A DNA stretch of 64,000 nt from Achaetomium macrosporum (GCA_033296875.1 MU860015.1:124001-188000), one strand, 5' to 3'. Numbered from the stretch's first letter, positions 9,896 to 22,120 are shown. Notes: generated by a model from the letters alone, not told the origin. Translations and numbers: made by a program.

Positions 9896-12602
9896 TCAAC
9901 CGCGCGCCGCCATAGCCTCTTCCTCGTCATCATCCAACACCGATACAGGTCTCCGGGAAGACCCCGCTGTCGACGCCGCCTGCTTGACCGTGTAGTTTGT
10001 GATCGAGCCGGCCGCCTTCTTGTTAATCGCCGCCTCGGCGCTGTAGAGCTTGTTGTAGAAGTCGACCACGCGGGGGTGGGCCATCACACTGCCCTTCTTG
10101 AAGTTCAACACCTGTAGGCCTTGTTGCGTCGTGGCGCGACTGAGCGCAACGTAAGCCTGACCCTTCTCGAACACCTTGCCGAGATCGACCTTGACACGCT
10201 CCAAGGTCTGCCCTTGAGCCTTGTGGATCGATAGCGCCCAGGCCAGGATGAGCGGAAGCTGCTTACGCGAAGCCTGTACCTCGCCCGTCGGCAGTTCCAC
10301 CTTCCAGTCTTCGGGGATACAGAGGAGATCCCGCTGTGAGCCGTCGACAGCGTGGAAGCGCACCAATGGATACTCTTTGTTTTCGGCGCTAGAGGCCTCG
10401 GCGAGCTTGTTGGTAAAGGCACGCACCCGCTTCTTCGCGTCTGACTCCACGTCAGAGTCGTCGACCAGGCCCTTGAGCTCAAAAGTGTCTTCAGTCATGA
10501 ACCCAACGACCGTACCCAGCGAGCCGTTGACCAGCGTCTCGTCCATGTTCTTGATCAACATGACCTGCGCGCCCTTCTTTAGCTCAATCGCAGCGGGTGC
10601 CATCATGTTTGCCAGAAGCTTGTCCCGAATCTTGGGATCGCCCGTGTCGATGGCATCGTAGCGGTATACCTTTCCAGGCAGGGCCTGGAGACGCTTCTGA
10701 TTTGAGGTTTCAACCTCGTGCCTGGTCGGAAACCTAATGGAAGATTATCGATTAGTTTTGCACCTCGTACACAGAGGCGTGGTGGCTTACAGCTCGGTAA
10801 CTTCGAGGCCATCATTGAAGCGCAGAGGCCTGCTGAGAGCCTGAAAGTTGCGCACAGTTTGGTCAGTGATCCTCCCCAGACGCATCTCGTTCAGCATTCC
10901 AGCGAATTCTGCGGAACTTGTTAGCATGCGGGACACAAATTTCCCGCTTTCGGTTCAACATACCGGGGTCCCGTTGACGGAAGACTTCAGTCAATCCTAT
11001 GGTGTGGTCGATGGACATGTTCCAGGTCGCAGCATCGAATGCAAACTTGGCCTCTCTCTGCTTGCCGCCATCCGGGACCGGGGGAAGCTGGAAGAAATCG
11101 CCCGTAATGACCAGTTGGATGCCACCCCACGGTCGCCCATTATTTCGGATTGTCCTGCCAATCTGGGACAATTTATCGAAGAGCTCGGCATCCACCATGG
11201 ATATTTCGTCAATAATCAATGTTTTAGTCTTGAGCCACCTGTTCTTCGCCTTGGGGTTGCGCCTGATCTTCTTGACCAGCGTATTGACGTCCTCCTTTCC
11301 CAGACCAATGCCTGAAAAGCTGTGCAGAGTCATACCTCCGATATTGCATGCAGCCAGGCCTGTCGAGGCTGTGACAGCCACCCGTTCCGGATCTCTGGCA
11401 TGCTTCTTCTTCAGTTCCTGAATGATGGCGCGCATTAACACAGACTTTCCAGTACCGGCGGGACCGGTGAAAAAGACGCTCTTTCCCTTGTCGATGACAA
11501 GACTCTTGACGTGTCGCTGCTCTTGGCTCAGCGTGATAGCCGCTGATTTTGTCGTATGTGATTTGACAGCTTCTTGCATGTCTTCCAGCGAAGCGTCCGC
11601 TTTCCCTGAATTCTTAAGCTGGGTTTTCAACTGCTTCTTTTGCGCCTTGACTGCGCTGGCAGTGGTATCCCATGGCGTAGGAGCTTTCGTTTTGGGGGCT
11701 GGCGTGGCCGCAGCAGGCTCATGAAATGCTTCAGCATCGTCCTCGTCCTCTGGTGCCGATCGGGGTGCCCAAGGCAACTGTCGTCTTGGCTTTTTAGGTG
11801 CCGGGAGGGCTGATTCGCCGCCTTTGTCATCATCCGGTGACTCGCGTTTGGCGAGTCTCCGTGGAGGTGGCTGAATTCGAGGTGACGGCGGTTTGAAATG
11901 CGATGGCGAGGATTCAGACCAAGACAAGATGCTTGTATTACTCGCAGGAGGCGGGTCGTGGTGTCCTTTGACGACAGGTTGTGATTGAGGACGAGGGTTT
12001 GTCGGTAGGGTTGGCGCGGGTTCGTCCAGGTCAGGGTCGTCACTAAAATCGTCCTCGTAGAGTTCCACTTGCGATGCAAGTTCATATGTCTTGGATTGGT
12101 TGTACGGGAGGCGGGCTTCCTCATCCGAGAGATCTCTCCCATCGGGCTCCTCCCTGAATGAGTCCGACTTGCTGCAGAGAGACACGATCGCGTTGCTGCT
12201 GGCACTTGACGGAGGTGGCCTGTAGACGTTAATCGGGTGGTTTTGCAGCGGCTTTGTTATTGCCGCTGCGTTCCTGGGGCCACCCGAAGCCGATGCGTGA
12301 GGCTTCTTCATGAGCATGTCGGCAATGGTGTTCTCCTCAGGCTTTCTCGGAGCGGGCGAGGGGCTGCTGGAGGGAAAGAGCTGCTTCGCAAGGAAGGCAT
12401 TGTTGGCGGGTGTCCGCGACGGCTGCTTCGTCACGGCAGCCTTGTACGTCTCGTTTGCCCTCGATAACATTGCAGTCGTGCCGGGAGGGAGACCAGGACT
12501 CAATCCGACAGCATGCACCTTTGCACGACCTGCGCGGCAGATAATGTTCCTATCGAGGGGAAGGGCTACTCGATGGAGGACCAAACCGGGGATTCCAGTC
12601 AT
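9896..12602 (-). CDS. PIF1: Pif1-family 5'-3' DNA helicase
   Basis: Superfamily 1B helicase of the Pif1/Rrm3 group, which unwinds G-quadruplexes and displaces telomerase in yeast; it acts in nucleus and mitochondria. The N-terminal 300 residues are disordered and rich in Pro/Ser. Then come motif I (FFTGPAGTGKSVL, near 11460), motif Ia (ASTGLAACNIGG), motif II (LIIDEISMVDAE), motif III (VITGDFFQLPPVP) and, after at least two introns near 10735-10960, motifs V/VI (LSIHKAQGQTLERVK, YVALSRATTQQGL). The outermost ATG is at 12602. A second in-frame ATG at 12470 (MLSRANETYKAAV) begins after an Arg-rich stretch that could be a mitochondrial presequence. The stop is at 9896-9898. Exact borders of the introns between 10735 and 10960 are approximate. 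Confidence 0.93.
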
Positions 12603-14919
12603 GCAGAGATATGACCGCTGCGCGAGTATTGCTTGTGGTGCAATTGCCTTGCCTCAGATTGCGATAAACCCCAAGGTAGGGGTGCAAGTGGGTGTCGCGT
12701 CTACCAAGTGAAGTTCGCGTCTTGGAGCTCATGCTCCCAAAACCGCAGAGGTCCGAGCGCGTAAGGTTGCCAAGACTCTAACGCTAGGTCCCGGTCGTGC
12801 ATAGACCCTAACCCTGGAAAGCCCGGAAGAATGGCTCGCCCGGAAGACATAACGTCTTCGTTCCTGCATGGTAAGGCATCTTCTGCCGGAACAAACCTGG
12901 AATCATGCACGGCAGCACCCTGCGTGAGACGGATTGTCAGCGCAGTCAATTGTTGCCTGTCATGGCTTTCGAGCATGCTGTGTCTCAGCCAACCGGGTTC
13001 TCCCACAGTCTGTCGCCCCACGCTCCAGCCCGTCAGAGAACCCAAAGATAGCAAACGCCCAGGGCGCCACACCTTCGTGGCTGAACTACGTGGTCTGCTG
13101 AGACAGCGACAGACTTCTCCCGGGCCCGGTCTCGCTTTCTTGTGTTCCTTATTAGTTGAGCTGCTTGTACATATTGTCCATGGCGGTAATCACGAGGTCA
13201 CTTCCCTGATATGCACGATGTCGGTACCGTGGTTCTAGCAGGACCCGTGCTGACACCATGAGTTGTGGTTGGCGCTTCCGGGCCGGGGTGTGTTTGTTTT
13301 CTTCTGACATCCCCAATCAGCACTCTCTGGATGCGTTTGGAACCAGGATGCAAGCCCAATGCATGAGACTTTACCGCTCCCCACGCAGAAACCTTTCCGT
13401 AGAGCTCGTGACTTTCACCTACTGTGTGTCCGGGTCGAGTGGAACGGCGAACAAGTGCAGCCCAACCATCCGGACGCACATACTGCGTATGGATCTATAC
13501 ACAGTAGCAGCCCGGTGGTCTAGAACGTATGCACACGAGGCAGCAGACACCAGTCAACAAAGGCTCGGGCAACCCAAGCAGAAGACAAGAAGAAAACAAA
13601 AGGGAAAAACAAAGGAGGACACAGAAGAAAGCGAAAGGGAGAAGACAGACAAGACATAAGCATAACAAAACAAGACAAGCAGGACGTTAAAAATAATCCA
13701 CCGTACAGATTACCTGTACTGTAGGCAAGCAGGCGGCGCCAATTTGCCCAGAGTGGGCACTCAATTGCAAGACAAGGCCCCCGAGACATTCCCCAGGCTG
13801 CTCCGCACTCGACGTGAGACAAGGGCACGTTGTCAAGACCCAAATTTTCGGATGACATCGGCTTCACCTTTCTGTGCCAGGTTACACTAGTGTACGAAAC
13901 GGGAGGAACGCCGCGTGGGATCATGTCCGGTGAAAGTCGACATCCTCTGGGCATAAGGCTGTGAGTCAGCCACAGTTACACTGAATTCCGATGAATCGGG
14001 TGGTTTTGGTCGGCAGCTGAACCGCGTCCGAGAACCGGCTCGGGATTTGGTGCCGATTGTTCGAAGCTCCAGGAAGAAATCGGCCAGCCGTCCAAGCGGA
14101 GTGGGGCTACGGATAGACAGACCCACAACCGCGACTAGCGCCGTCTGCCGGCCTTGCCGCCCAGTGAGCCGCCAAGCCTTACGCCAAACAGGGATGCTTG
14201 CAAAATCCTGGTAACGAGGTTGGGGGACACGAGTCGAAGCCTCTCGACGCCGGCCGGAAGATTTTCATATAAAGCAGCCATGGATGCGCTTCCTCCCGCT
14301 GCCAATGGCGAGTTCGTTCCCCGTCGATTGTTTCCAGTCAAAGATTGTTTCCACAATCCCCGGATTGTTGGGAACTGCGCATCGCCCACCCCCTCGCTGT
14401 TTGCATTCCTTTCGTCATCTCACATCGCACCTTCTTTCCACGCCCGAACCCGCTCCTTCCACAGATCCCCCTAGTTCAAATTGCGGGTTTCTGACCCGGC
14501 TCCGGCGTCCGGACTATAAAACTTATCATCTTGCCTAGTCCCACGTCGGAACCCAAGGCCGGGTTTTGCCCCGTCTTGCCGGTGGTTGCTTAGTTTTGGC
14601 AGGTTGCTGTATCCGTATCCCTGAATGTATCAATTGCAGTCCGTTCTTGGGCCGGATCTTGGTACTGAAGGGGACACCGGGCAGTCGCGGCTAATTGACG
14701 GGGACTGACTGCTGTTGCTGCGTGATCTGGGATCTGGTGACGTCTTTCTTTGAACCCCCGTTCCTCTCTCGCTCCAGCCCGGGACTGGGACTTCCCGCTT
14801 GGCCCACCGCCAATCGAACCAACACTCATCCGAACTCTGACTCCAACATTCTTTGTTTCTTATCGTCCAACTGCTGCCGGCCCTCGAACGGTGGCAGCAC
14901 GCCAAAACGGTGGTAGGCC
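12603..14919. other. 2.3 kb intergenic between PIF1 and NHA1
   Basis: Divergent promoter region for the minus-strand helicase and the plus-strand antiporter. It holds a telomere-like ACCCTAACCCT at 12805-12815, a purine-rich A/G stretch at about 13570-13680, and a pyrimidine-rich, probably untranslated leader at 14400-14900. No frame has recognisable protein sequence. Confidence 0.6.
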
Positions 14920-17900
14920 ATGGCGTGGGACCACCTCTCCATCACCAAGCCGCACCTGGCGTACATCATCCTCGGAGGCTTCACCTCGCTATTCATGCTA
15001 TGCTCGTCCGTCATCAAGGAGCGCATGTACATCGGCGAAGCCACCGTGGCCACGCTCTGCGGTGTGATCTTTGGGCCGCATGCCGCCAACCTCATCGACC
15101 CGGAATCATGGGGCAGCGTCGACATCGTCACCATCGAGTTCTCGCGCATCGTCCTGGTCGTGCAGTGCTTCGCCGTCGGCGTCGAGCTGCCCAAGTACTA
15201 CATGGAGAAGCACTGGAAGTCCGTGGCCTTCCTGCTGATACCCGTCATGACGTACGGCTGGCTGATCACGAGTCTGTGCGTCTGGTGGCTGATCGAGCCC
15301 CTGAACTTCCTCGAGAGCTTGGTGGTGGCTGCCTGCGTCACGGCGACAGACCCTGTGCTCGCCTCGTCAGTCGTCGGCAAGGGTAAGTTCGCCAAGCGGG
15401 TGCCGAAGCATCTTCGCGACCTTCTCTCGGCCGAGTCGGGCTGCAATGACGGGATGGCCTTCCCCTTCGTCTACCTGTCTCTCTACCTCATCCAGGACAA
15501 GATGAATGCTCGGCACGTAACGATGCACTGGTTTGTCTACACCATCCTGTATGAATGCATCTTCGGCGCCATTTTCGGTTTCGTCATCGGCTACCTCGCC
15601 CGTCATGGGATCAAGTACGCGGAGCAGCACGATCTGATCGATAGAGAGAGCTTCTTGGTCTTCTACTTTGTGCTGGCTCTGTTCTGCGCCGGATCCGGCA
15701 GCATTCTCGGTGTCGATGACCTCCTCGTGGGCTTCGCCGCGGGAGTTGGCTTCTCCAACGACGGCTGGTTCACGCAAAAGACGGAGGAGTCCCACGTTTC
15801 CAACGTGATTGACCTGTTGATCAACTTGGCGTACTTTGTGTACTTTGGCACCATCATCCCGTGGGAGGACTTCAACAACGCTGAACTAGGCTTGCATGCC
15901 TGGAAACTGGTCATTCTCGCCGTCTTCGTCATCCTCTTCCGCCGGATACCCATCATGTTGGCATTGAAGCCAATCATCCCCGACATCAAAACATGGCGCG
16001 AGGCCCTCTTCGCCGGTCACTTCGGTCCTATCGGCGTAGGCGCCATTTTCGTCGCCATGCTGGCACGAGGCGAGATGGAACATGACCAGACGGTCCCCCT
16101 CTCCAAGCTCCCGCCCGCCGGCTCCGAGCATTACACGTTGATCGCCTCCGTCTGGCCTATCGTCGCCTTCATCGTTGTCGCTTCCATCATTGTCCACGGG
16201 TCTTCGGTCGCCGTGTTTACGCTGGGCAAGCACATCAACACTCTCACCATCACTATGTCGTACACGCAGGCCAACGAAGATGGTCCGTCCTGGATGAACC
16301 GCTTGCCTCGTATTTCGTCGCAATCTCGGTCTCAAGCAAGGACCATGTCTGATACGGATGTCGAAGAGCTTAAGATGCCCGAATTCCCCCCGGGAACCTT
16401 GCCGCCAGTTGGTCTTCCCGGGCAGTTCCTGCGTCGCGTCAGAGAGGACGACACCAGCCGACAGGGGAGTAGATCATCCTCACTGGCTACGCGACGGCGG
16501 AAGAAGAAGTGGGATGACGGCATTGGGCCGGGCGGTCCTATCAGCCAGTCGGCCATATTCCCCCAGCGGCGTAGCCAGGGCGAGCCGCTCTCCCCCGGGC
16601 TCCCGCGGGAGAGCACTGAACTGCCCAGGCAGGATCCTGCACCGCTGTCACCCACTGAGGCGGCGCCTAGCGCCGTTGAGAAGGAAAAGGGGCCTGACCA
16701 ATCCTCCGCCGAGACTCCCGCGCAGACTCCTGCCAAATCAGGCTCCCCAGAGCTACAGGAGACCCCCAACGAGGATGAGCACAGGGGAGCCGTTGAGGTT
16801 TATGACGAGGGTGATCACATCGTTATTGAGAACCATGACGGCGAGGTGCTCGCGGTCCGACCGAGCAACCCCGAGAACGTTTCCGAGCAAGCCAAGGCTC
16901 TCGCGTCCAAGCTAAAATCAGAAGCCGGCCCGTCCGGCTGGACCTACGACGCTTTGAAAAAGAGGGTCATGAATTGGCGCGAAGCCGAACTTGCCAAGAG
17001 AAAGGGCAAGGAAACAGTCCGTAGGAAGGGCGAGCCCGCTCGGGCGTATCAGTTCGGTAATACGGTATGTATCACTGTGCAACCCCCGCGTAAAGTTCTT
17101 GCGAAGTGCTAACATACAGGACAGATCATTGTAGAGAACGAAGACGGCGAAGTTATTAAGAAGTATGACTTGCCAACGCAAAAGCCCCAACAGTCTACTC
17201 TAGTGAATCAGGGTCTGAAGTACATGGGAATGGGTATCTTCGCCAAAGCCGCGGAGAAGCCAGGCGCGGCGGCTTCGGCCGCTGGCGAAGGGGCAGCCGC
17301 AGCTGGCGAGCCGCCGGCGCAAAAACAGCGAAAGAAGAGCGTGGCTGCAGAGCAGGATGACGAGGACGACGACAGGCATATTCGGTTCACCATCGGCGGC
17401 GTTGGTCGGCGGATGACCAAGGAGGATTTCCTGAAGGAGGTGCAGAAGCTGGACAAGAACACCCGGCGCGAGGTAGTCAACAAGTCGGATGCGTCGCAAG
17501 GGCTCAAAGCGCTCGCTAAGCTTGAGGCACAGCCCCAGGCCTCTGGACAAGCAACCGTGGGCGGCAGGAAGAAAGACCACCACACTATTGCCGCCGCCGC
17601 CCCGTCATCGCAGACAGACGGATCGGGCAGCCAGCTTGCATCGAGGTCCCCGTCTCCAGGCACCAAGCCGACAGCTGCTGCAGCGTCGCAGACAGCGTCA
17701 GACAACGGCGAGGCACCCGAGACCGAGGTGGAGCGGCGGCGGCGACTGGCGGCCTTGAAGGGCGTTAGTGACGATAACGAGGAGCACGCCGAGACGGCTG
17801 CGGAACGGCGTCGCAGAGAGGCTGCCCTAGGCATGGCGCCCCATGGAGATGGGGAGGACAGCGACGACGATGATACCCCCAGAGTCCCCCCCTCGAGGAG

Positions 17901-17958
17901 ATCGATCCGGTTTGCGGATGCCCCTGGTCCCAATGGTAGGGGACGGGCACGAGAATAA
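14920..17958 (+). CDS. NHA1: Plasma-membrane Na+/H+ antiporter, Nha1/Cnh1 type
   Basis: Monovalent cation/proton antiporter of the CPA1 family that expels Na+ or K+ in exchange for H+ at the plasma membrane. Exon 1 (14920-17064) starts MAWDHLSITKPHLAYIILGG and encodes about 12 hydrophobic segments over residues 10-440. The ion-binding region contains TATDPVLASSVV and the downstream AESGCNDGMAFPF, both hallmarks of fungal Nha1. A 60-nt intron (17065-17124, GTATGT donor, GCTAAC branch) leads to exon 2 (17125-17958). The total is 992 residues. The cytoplasmic tail of about 540 residues is hydrophilic with repeated ERRRRLAALKG / ERRRREAALGM segments. Long tails of this kind carry regulatory sites in yeast Nha1. 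The ATG at 14920 begins just before the first membrane segment. Confidence 0.95.
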
Positions 17959-18658
17959 GGGTATAGAGTATGGTGAGTTGCGTTAATGGCATAATCCTGC
18001 ATGGCATGGCATGGCATGTTTGGAGTTTGGGGATTGGCTCGAACAGGCTAGTTGACCATTTCCATTGGAGACGGCTTGGGTGAAAGAGTAGGCTCGCTGC
18101 TCTGAGCCTTATAAGTCTCTGCATTGGTAGCGAAGACTAGCAATCGTTGGCTAGATGTAGAAATCACCTAGATGATATTAGTGGTTTGCATGTGCTTGCT
18201 CGCCTGTGACTAGACTGTGTTCCGTTCGGATAGTGTTGGCTGTCCGGTCCAGACGGGGACCGGTATATCATCTCACCTCCGACGTATGTTGCCGTGATCA
18301 ATTGGTCATGTGCGCCCTGACAGGCTGCAGGCTGCCGCGTCACAGTCCCCGTCCTGAATTCGGGTTGATAACACCATGGCTGGAGTTTCTGGATCCGATT
18401 CCCGTTCAAACCCATTCGGGCAGCCACCACATCTCTTCCTGCGGTCTGATTAATGGGCCGATTCCGTGGTGTTTACGCGGCCAACGAGGGCTTGGCCGCT
18501 TTGATGGTTAAATATGTAGGAAACTTGCCTCGGTGAGGTCTTCATTCATCGTCCAATGCGCTGTCGTAGCCAGCGGTAACAAGGGAAACAATCACAATCG
18601 TCATCCCCTTTTTTGAGAACCGCCTTGACCAAGGCGAGCCAAACAAATTCGAGTGAAG
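17959..18658. other. Intergenic
   Basis: 700 bases with the NHA1 3' end and SDR promoter. A short ATGGC-unit run (gcatggcatggcatg) is at about 18000-18018. No gene seen. Confidence 0.6.
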
Positions 18659-19642
18659 ATGCCTGGCATCACAAATTTCAATCCCAAACAGATGTGCCAG
18701 ACCTCACCGGCAAGGTCATCCTCATCACAGGAGGTAGCAAGCTAGTAGCCTTCATCGACTCGACTCGTCGCTGACCCCGTATATCCAACAGGCACTGCCG
18801 GCGTAGGAGCCGGAACCGTCATCGAGCTTGCACGACACAACCCAGCACACCTGGTCTTCACAGGGCGCAACGCCAAGTCAGCAGAGGCTACCATTGCCAG
18901 CGCACGCTCTGCCGGCTCCGACGTCCGCGTGACATTCGTGGAATGCGACCTTGCAAACCTCGCCTCCGTTAAGACGGCCGCCGAGAAGATCCTCGCCAGC
19001 CTCGACCGTCTTGACGTCCTTGTCTGTAACGCCGGCATCATGGCCAAACCTGCAGCGCTGTCCAAGGACGGCTACGAGATCCACTTCGCAACAAACCACC
19101 TCGGCGACGCCCTTCTGACTCTGAAGCTCTTCCCCCTGATCGAGAGAACAGGGAAACTCCCTGGCGCCGACGTCCGCATTGTCATGATCACGAGCGCGGC
19201 CTGGCGTGGGACACCCCCGGGCGGCATCGTCTTCGACAAGATCAAGCCGACGCAGGAGATGGCGGTGCTAGGACGGTGGTTGCGCTACGGCCAGAGCAAG
19301 CTCGCCAATATGCTCTGGGCGCGGGACATCGCGAAGCGGTATCCCCAGATCCTGTCGTTCAGTCTTACGCCAGGCGTGGTGGAGACGAGTCTGGTGACGG
19401 ACTTGAGGTTGGCGGATAAACTGTTCGTGTATTTGATCAATATCGGCAAGGTTAAGACGCAGGAGGAAGGCACGCACAACATGCTGTGGGTGATTGGGGC
19501 GCCGAGGGCTAGTATCAAAAGAGGCGCTTACTACGAGCCCGTTGGCGATCTTTCTCCGACGGAGACTAAGGCTAGCAAAGACCCTGGGTTAAGGGATAAG
19601 CTGTGGGAATGGACTGAGGAGGAACTGAAGCCATTTTTGTGA
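18659..19642 (+). CDS. Short-chain dehydrogenase/reductase, apparent N-terminal frameshift
   Basis: NAD(P)-dependent SDR of the classical/retinol-dehydrogenase-like kind; substrate unknown. The Rossmann dinucleotide motif is built across an intron (about 18734-18791) as LITGGTAGVGAG. VCNAGIMAKP is near 19030, the catalytic serine is in VMITSAAW, and the YxxxK pair is RYGQSKLAN near 19290. The last exon runs to TGA at 19642. The ATG at 18659 gives MPGITNFNPK, a typical start for this family, but this frame does not continue into DVPDLTGKVILITGG: only two bases separate codon AAA (18686-18688) from GAT (18691). One base therefore appears to be missing from the A-run at 18686-18688. The rest of the gene is intact. 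The intron donor, GTAGCA, is weak. Confidence 0.82.
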
Positions 19643-20039
19643 CCATGTGGTGTGACTATGTGCGCTTAGGAGTTTGGATGGACGTTGCTATAGGCCATGA
19701 TATCCCGGCGAGTTCTTCGACTTGAAGACATCATAACTCGTCCACAAAATCATCGGATGTCATCGCGCTGTTCTAATAGACAAGCTTGTGAAATATACAA
19801 ATCATATGCAAAAAGTACACAACCTTTGCAATACACACCTTCACGGCAGCTCCCTACCAATCCCTCACCCGATACCCTCTTAACCAAGTCGCACACATAA
19901 TAACCTCACTAGACACCTAACCTTCGGGTTAGAGAGCATTGCATTATCCGAGTCTGACTAACGCCAGCTCTATACAATGGACACGCTCTTCAGTTACCAA
20001 TGAAGAGATGTGGCGAGGATGATGGGCGTAACACCTGGG
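19643..20039. other. Intergenic
   Basis: About 400 bases downstream of the SDR gene. AT-richer than its surroundings, with no coding signal seen. Confidence 0.55.
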
Positions 20040-20428
20040 AAAAAGAGCCGTACACCAAAGTGACCAAAATCGCGTCAAAATTAGCTGGATCTTATACCTT
20101 AAGACACAGGCCGATAATTATTCGGCTGCTTCCTCTTCTTCCTTTTCTTTCCTCTCCTTTCTTCCTTTCCTTTTCCTTTTTTTTCTTTCCTCTCCTTTCT
20201 TCCTCTCCTTTCTTCTTTTTCTTCTTTTTCTTTCCTCTCTTTTCTTCTTTTCCCTTTTCCTTCTTTTCTTTCCTCTCCTTTCTTCCTTTCCTTTTTCCTC
20301 CTTTCCTTTTTCCTCCTTTCCTTCCTCTCCGTTTCCTCCTTTTCTTTCTCTCCTTTTGTTCCTTTCCCTTTTTCTTCCTCTCCTTTTTTCTTCCTCTCCT
20401 TTTCTTCCTCTCCTTTTCTTAAACGCCT
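20040..20428 (+). repeat. One-armed copy of the AAAAAGCCGTACACC element with long polypyrimidine tract
   Basis: The left arm reads AAAAAGAGCCGTACACCAAA at 20040-20059, matching the arms of the elements at 22.1, 49.8 and 54.1 kb. About 70 bases later a pyrimidine tract of roughly 300 bases begins (about 20128-20428), made only of C and T apart from rare G. No right arm is visible. In the complete copies the pyrimidine tract is about 75-90 bases, so this copy looks expanded and truncated. The stop codon of the HNH-type gene lies exactly at its right border. The apparent Phe/Ser/Pro-rich frame through it is low-complexity translation and not a gene. Confidence 0.65.
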
Positions 20429-22013
20429 GTTGGCAGTCGCGGTCGCTTACTACAAGACTCTAGAGGTTCGTCAGGCCCCTTCGACGGCGCGTTTGTCGGA
20501 TACCGCTCGTTGGGCGCAGTAGCAATACTAGCATCCGACGCCGATATGAACGAGGCCCCAAGGCTGGGCGGGTCACAATCATCCCGCTCCGGCGCTTCAA
20601 AACTGCGTTTTCTGCGTCGCCCCCTAGTCCACTGCTCCTCACTGCTCTCATCGCCATCGTCCGCATGCCAATCCTCACCGTCGTCGGGCACTTCTAGGTC
20701 GAAAGGTGGCACGCCACAGCTCACTGTTTCAAAGGCCTCTGCATCCGTTCGCGGCCGAGGCTGGGACGACCGCTGCCGCTTCCTTGGGCTGACGCTCCGG
20801 CCGCACGAGTACGATTCGAAAAGTTTGGCGTATTTGCGGACCTCGGAGCTGTACAGCGCCTCCTCGTACGAGCGGCCCTCGCTCGGGTCGAATAGCAGCA
20901 CGTTGTGCTTGACCGCGCCATTGAGGAAGGGCATGTTTTCGTCCGCGAAAAGCGTCCACACGAAGCGTGCGAACAGGAACTCGACCGGGATACCCCGGAC
21001 TGGCTGCTGGAGTGCGCGGTTGTGGTATAGGCTTAGGAGCTGGCCGGACCGCAAGGGGAGCATGACGTGCAGAGCAAGCTGGACAGCAGACGCATGGGCC
21101 GCGGATGACGATGACGACGCCGCAAACGGCTGGGTAGAGACGGCCTTGGCCGCAAACGTGAAGCGTCGCGTATCCAAGAGAGGTGGTAGAGGTCGCGGAG
21201 GAGGATGACCAGATTCCTTTCGTCGTTGATGGGGTGTGGGTCAGTCGGGAGGCAGCAATACCTTTGCATGTTGTTGGACCGAAACCAATGCCCGTCAGCC
21301 AGGGGCACAAGGTGCGCGGCCTCTACGGCATCGAAATACCCCGAAATGCGGCATGTGCGGTCGCGAGCCGATGCGGCAGCCTTACTCTTGAGATTCAGAT
21401 CTGGGTCCGTTGCATAGGAGTCGACCTGGAGATCTTTCCATGGTGATGGGATATCGCCATGCGGGAATCGCCAGTGGTCGAAGGACCGGACGACCGGGTA
21501 TTGTCTGCAAGTGCCGGGGCAAAGGGTCAGCTCGTTTAGTTCACATCTAAGCATTTGCCCGCGTGCGAGTTCCCAATGGGGGAGTGTCCCGTAGTTCTGC
21601 GGGAATTGTCCGACATAGAACGATAAGGTTGTTTGTGAGAAGCGCCAGGCTAGGGACAAGCTACTAGATACGGAGGGAACACTTGCAAGTAACCGGGTCA
21701 TGCTCTCCGACGCAAAAATGATATTCGCGATCGCGGAGGATGCCGTCATCCGGGCCACCGACGCGGTGGAAATGCGGTCCACCGCCATCGCCGGGCGTAA
21801 CTCTGGTAGCTAGCCACCCAGTCGCAAATGTATTTCCGGTCACAATGCAACAGGATGTGAGCGCGATGTCATACTCGATGCCGTTCCCCCCGTCGAGGGC
21901 GCTAAGACAGAGCAGATCGGGTCCGTGTCTGAATATGCGGGATGGCGGAAGTGGACCAGCTTAACGTCGTTATCAGACCTTTCCGGAGGAGTAAACGCCT
22001 GCTTCAGCTGCAT
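20419..22013 (-). pseudogene. HNH_2-type endonuclease-domain gene with two apparent frameshifts
   Basis: Resembles the fungal family with an HNH_2 domain, a putative nuclease whose biology is unknown. Proposed start is ATG at 22013 (MQLKQAFTPPERSDNDVKL), followed by LVHFRHPAYSDTD. The frame then shifts into PDLLCLSALDGGNGIEYDI, consistent with one C missing in the CCC run near 21925. After RDREYHFCV an intron (about 21512-21665) leads to YPVVRSFDHWRFPHGD. The HNH-like core follows: RTCRISGYFDAVEAAHLVPL, then NDERNLVILLRDLYHL. At 21175-21182 the frame shifts again within a CTCTCT run into LDTRRFTFAAK. The C-terminal tail is Arg/Lys/Ser-rich and ends at 20419. Both shifts are in simple runs, so either decay or sequencing error is possible. 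It lies between two members of the same repeat family. Confidence 0.65.
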
Positions 22014-22120
22014 GGTTTGGGTTGAGCATGGACGCCAACCTGTGGCTGGCTAGAGATGTGCCATCAACACCATGGCATGACTCTGAACATATGCTTTGAC
22101 GTGATGAAAGCGTCTCCCCA

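Noticed and set aside
20000..20422. 140-codon Phe/Ser/Pro-rich frame
   Set aside because: Translation of the pyrimidine tract; low complexity only.
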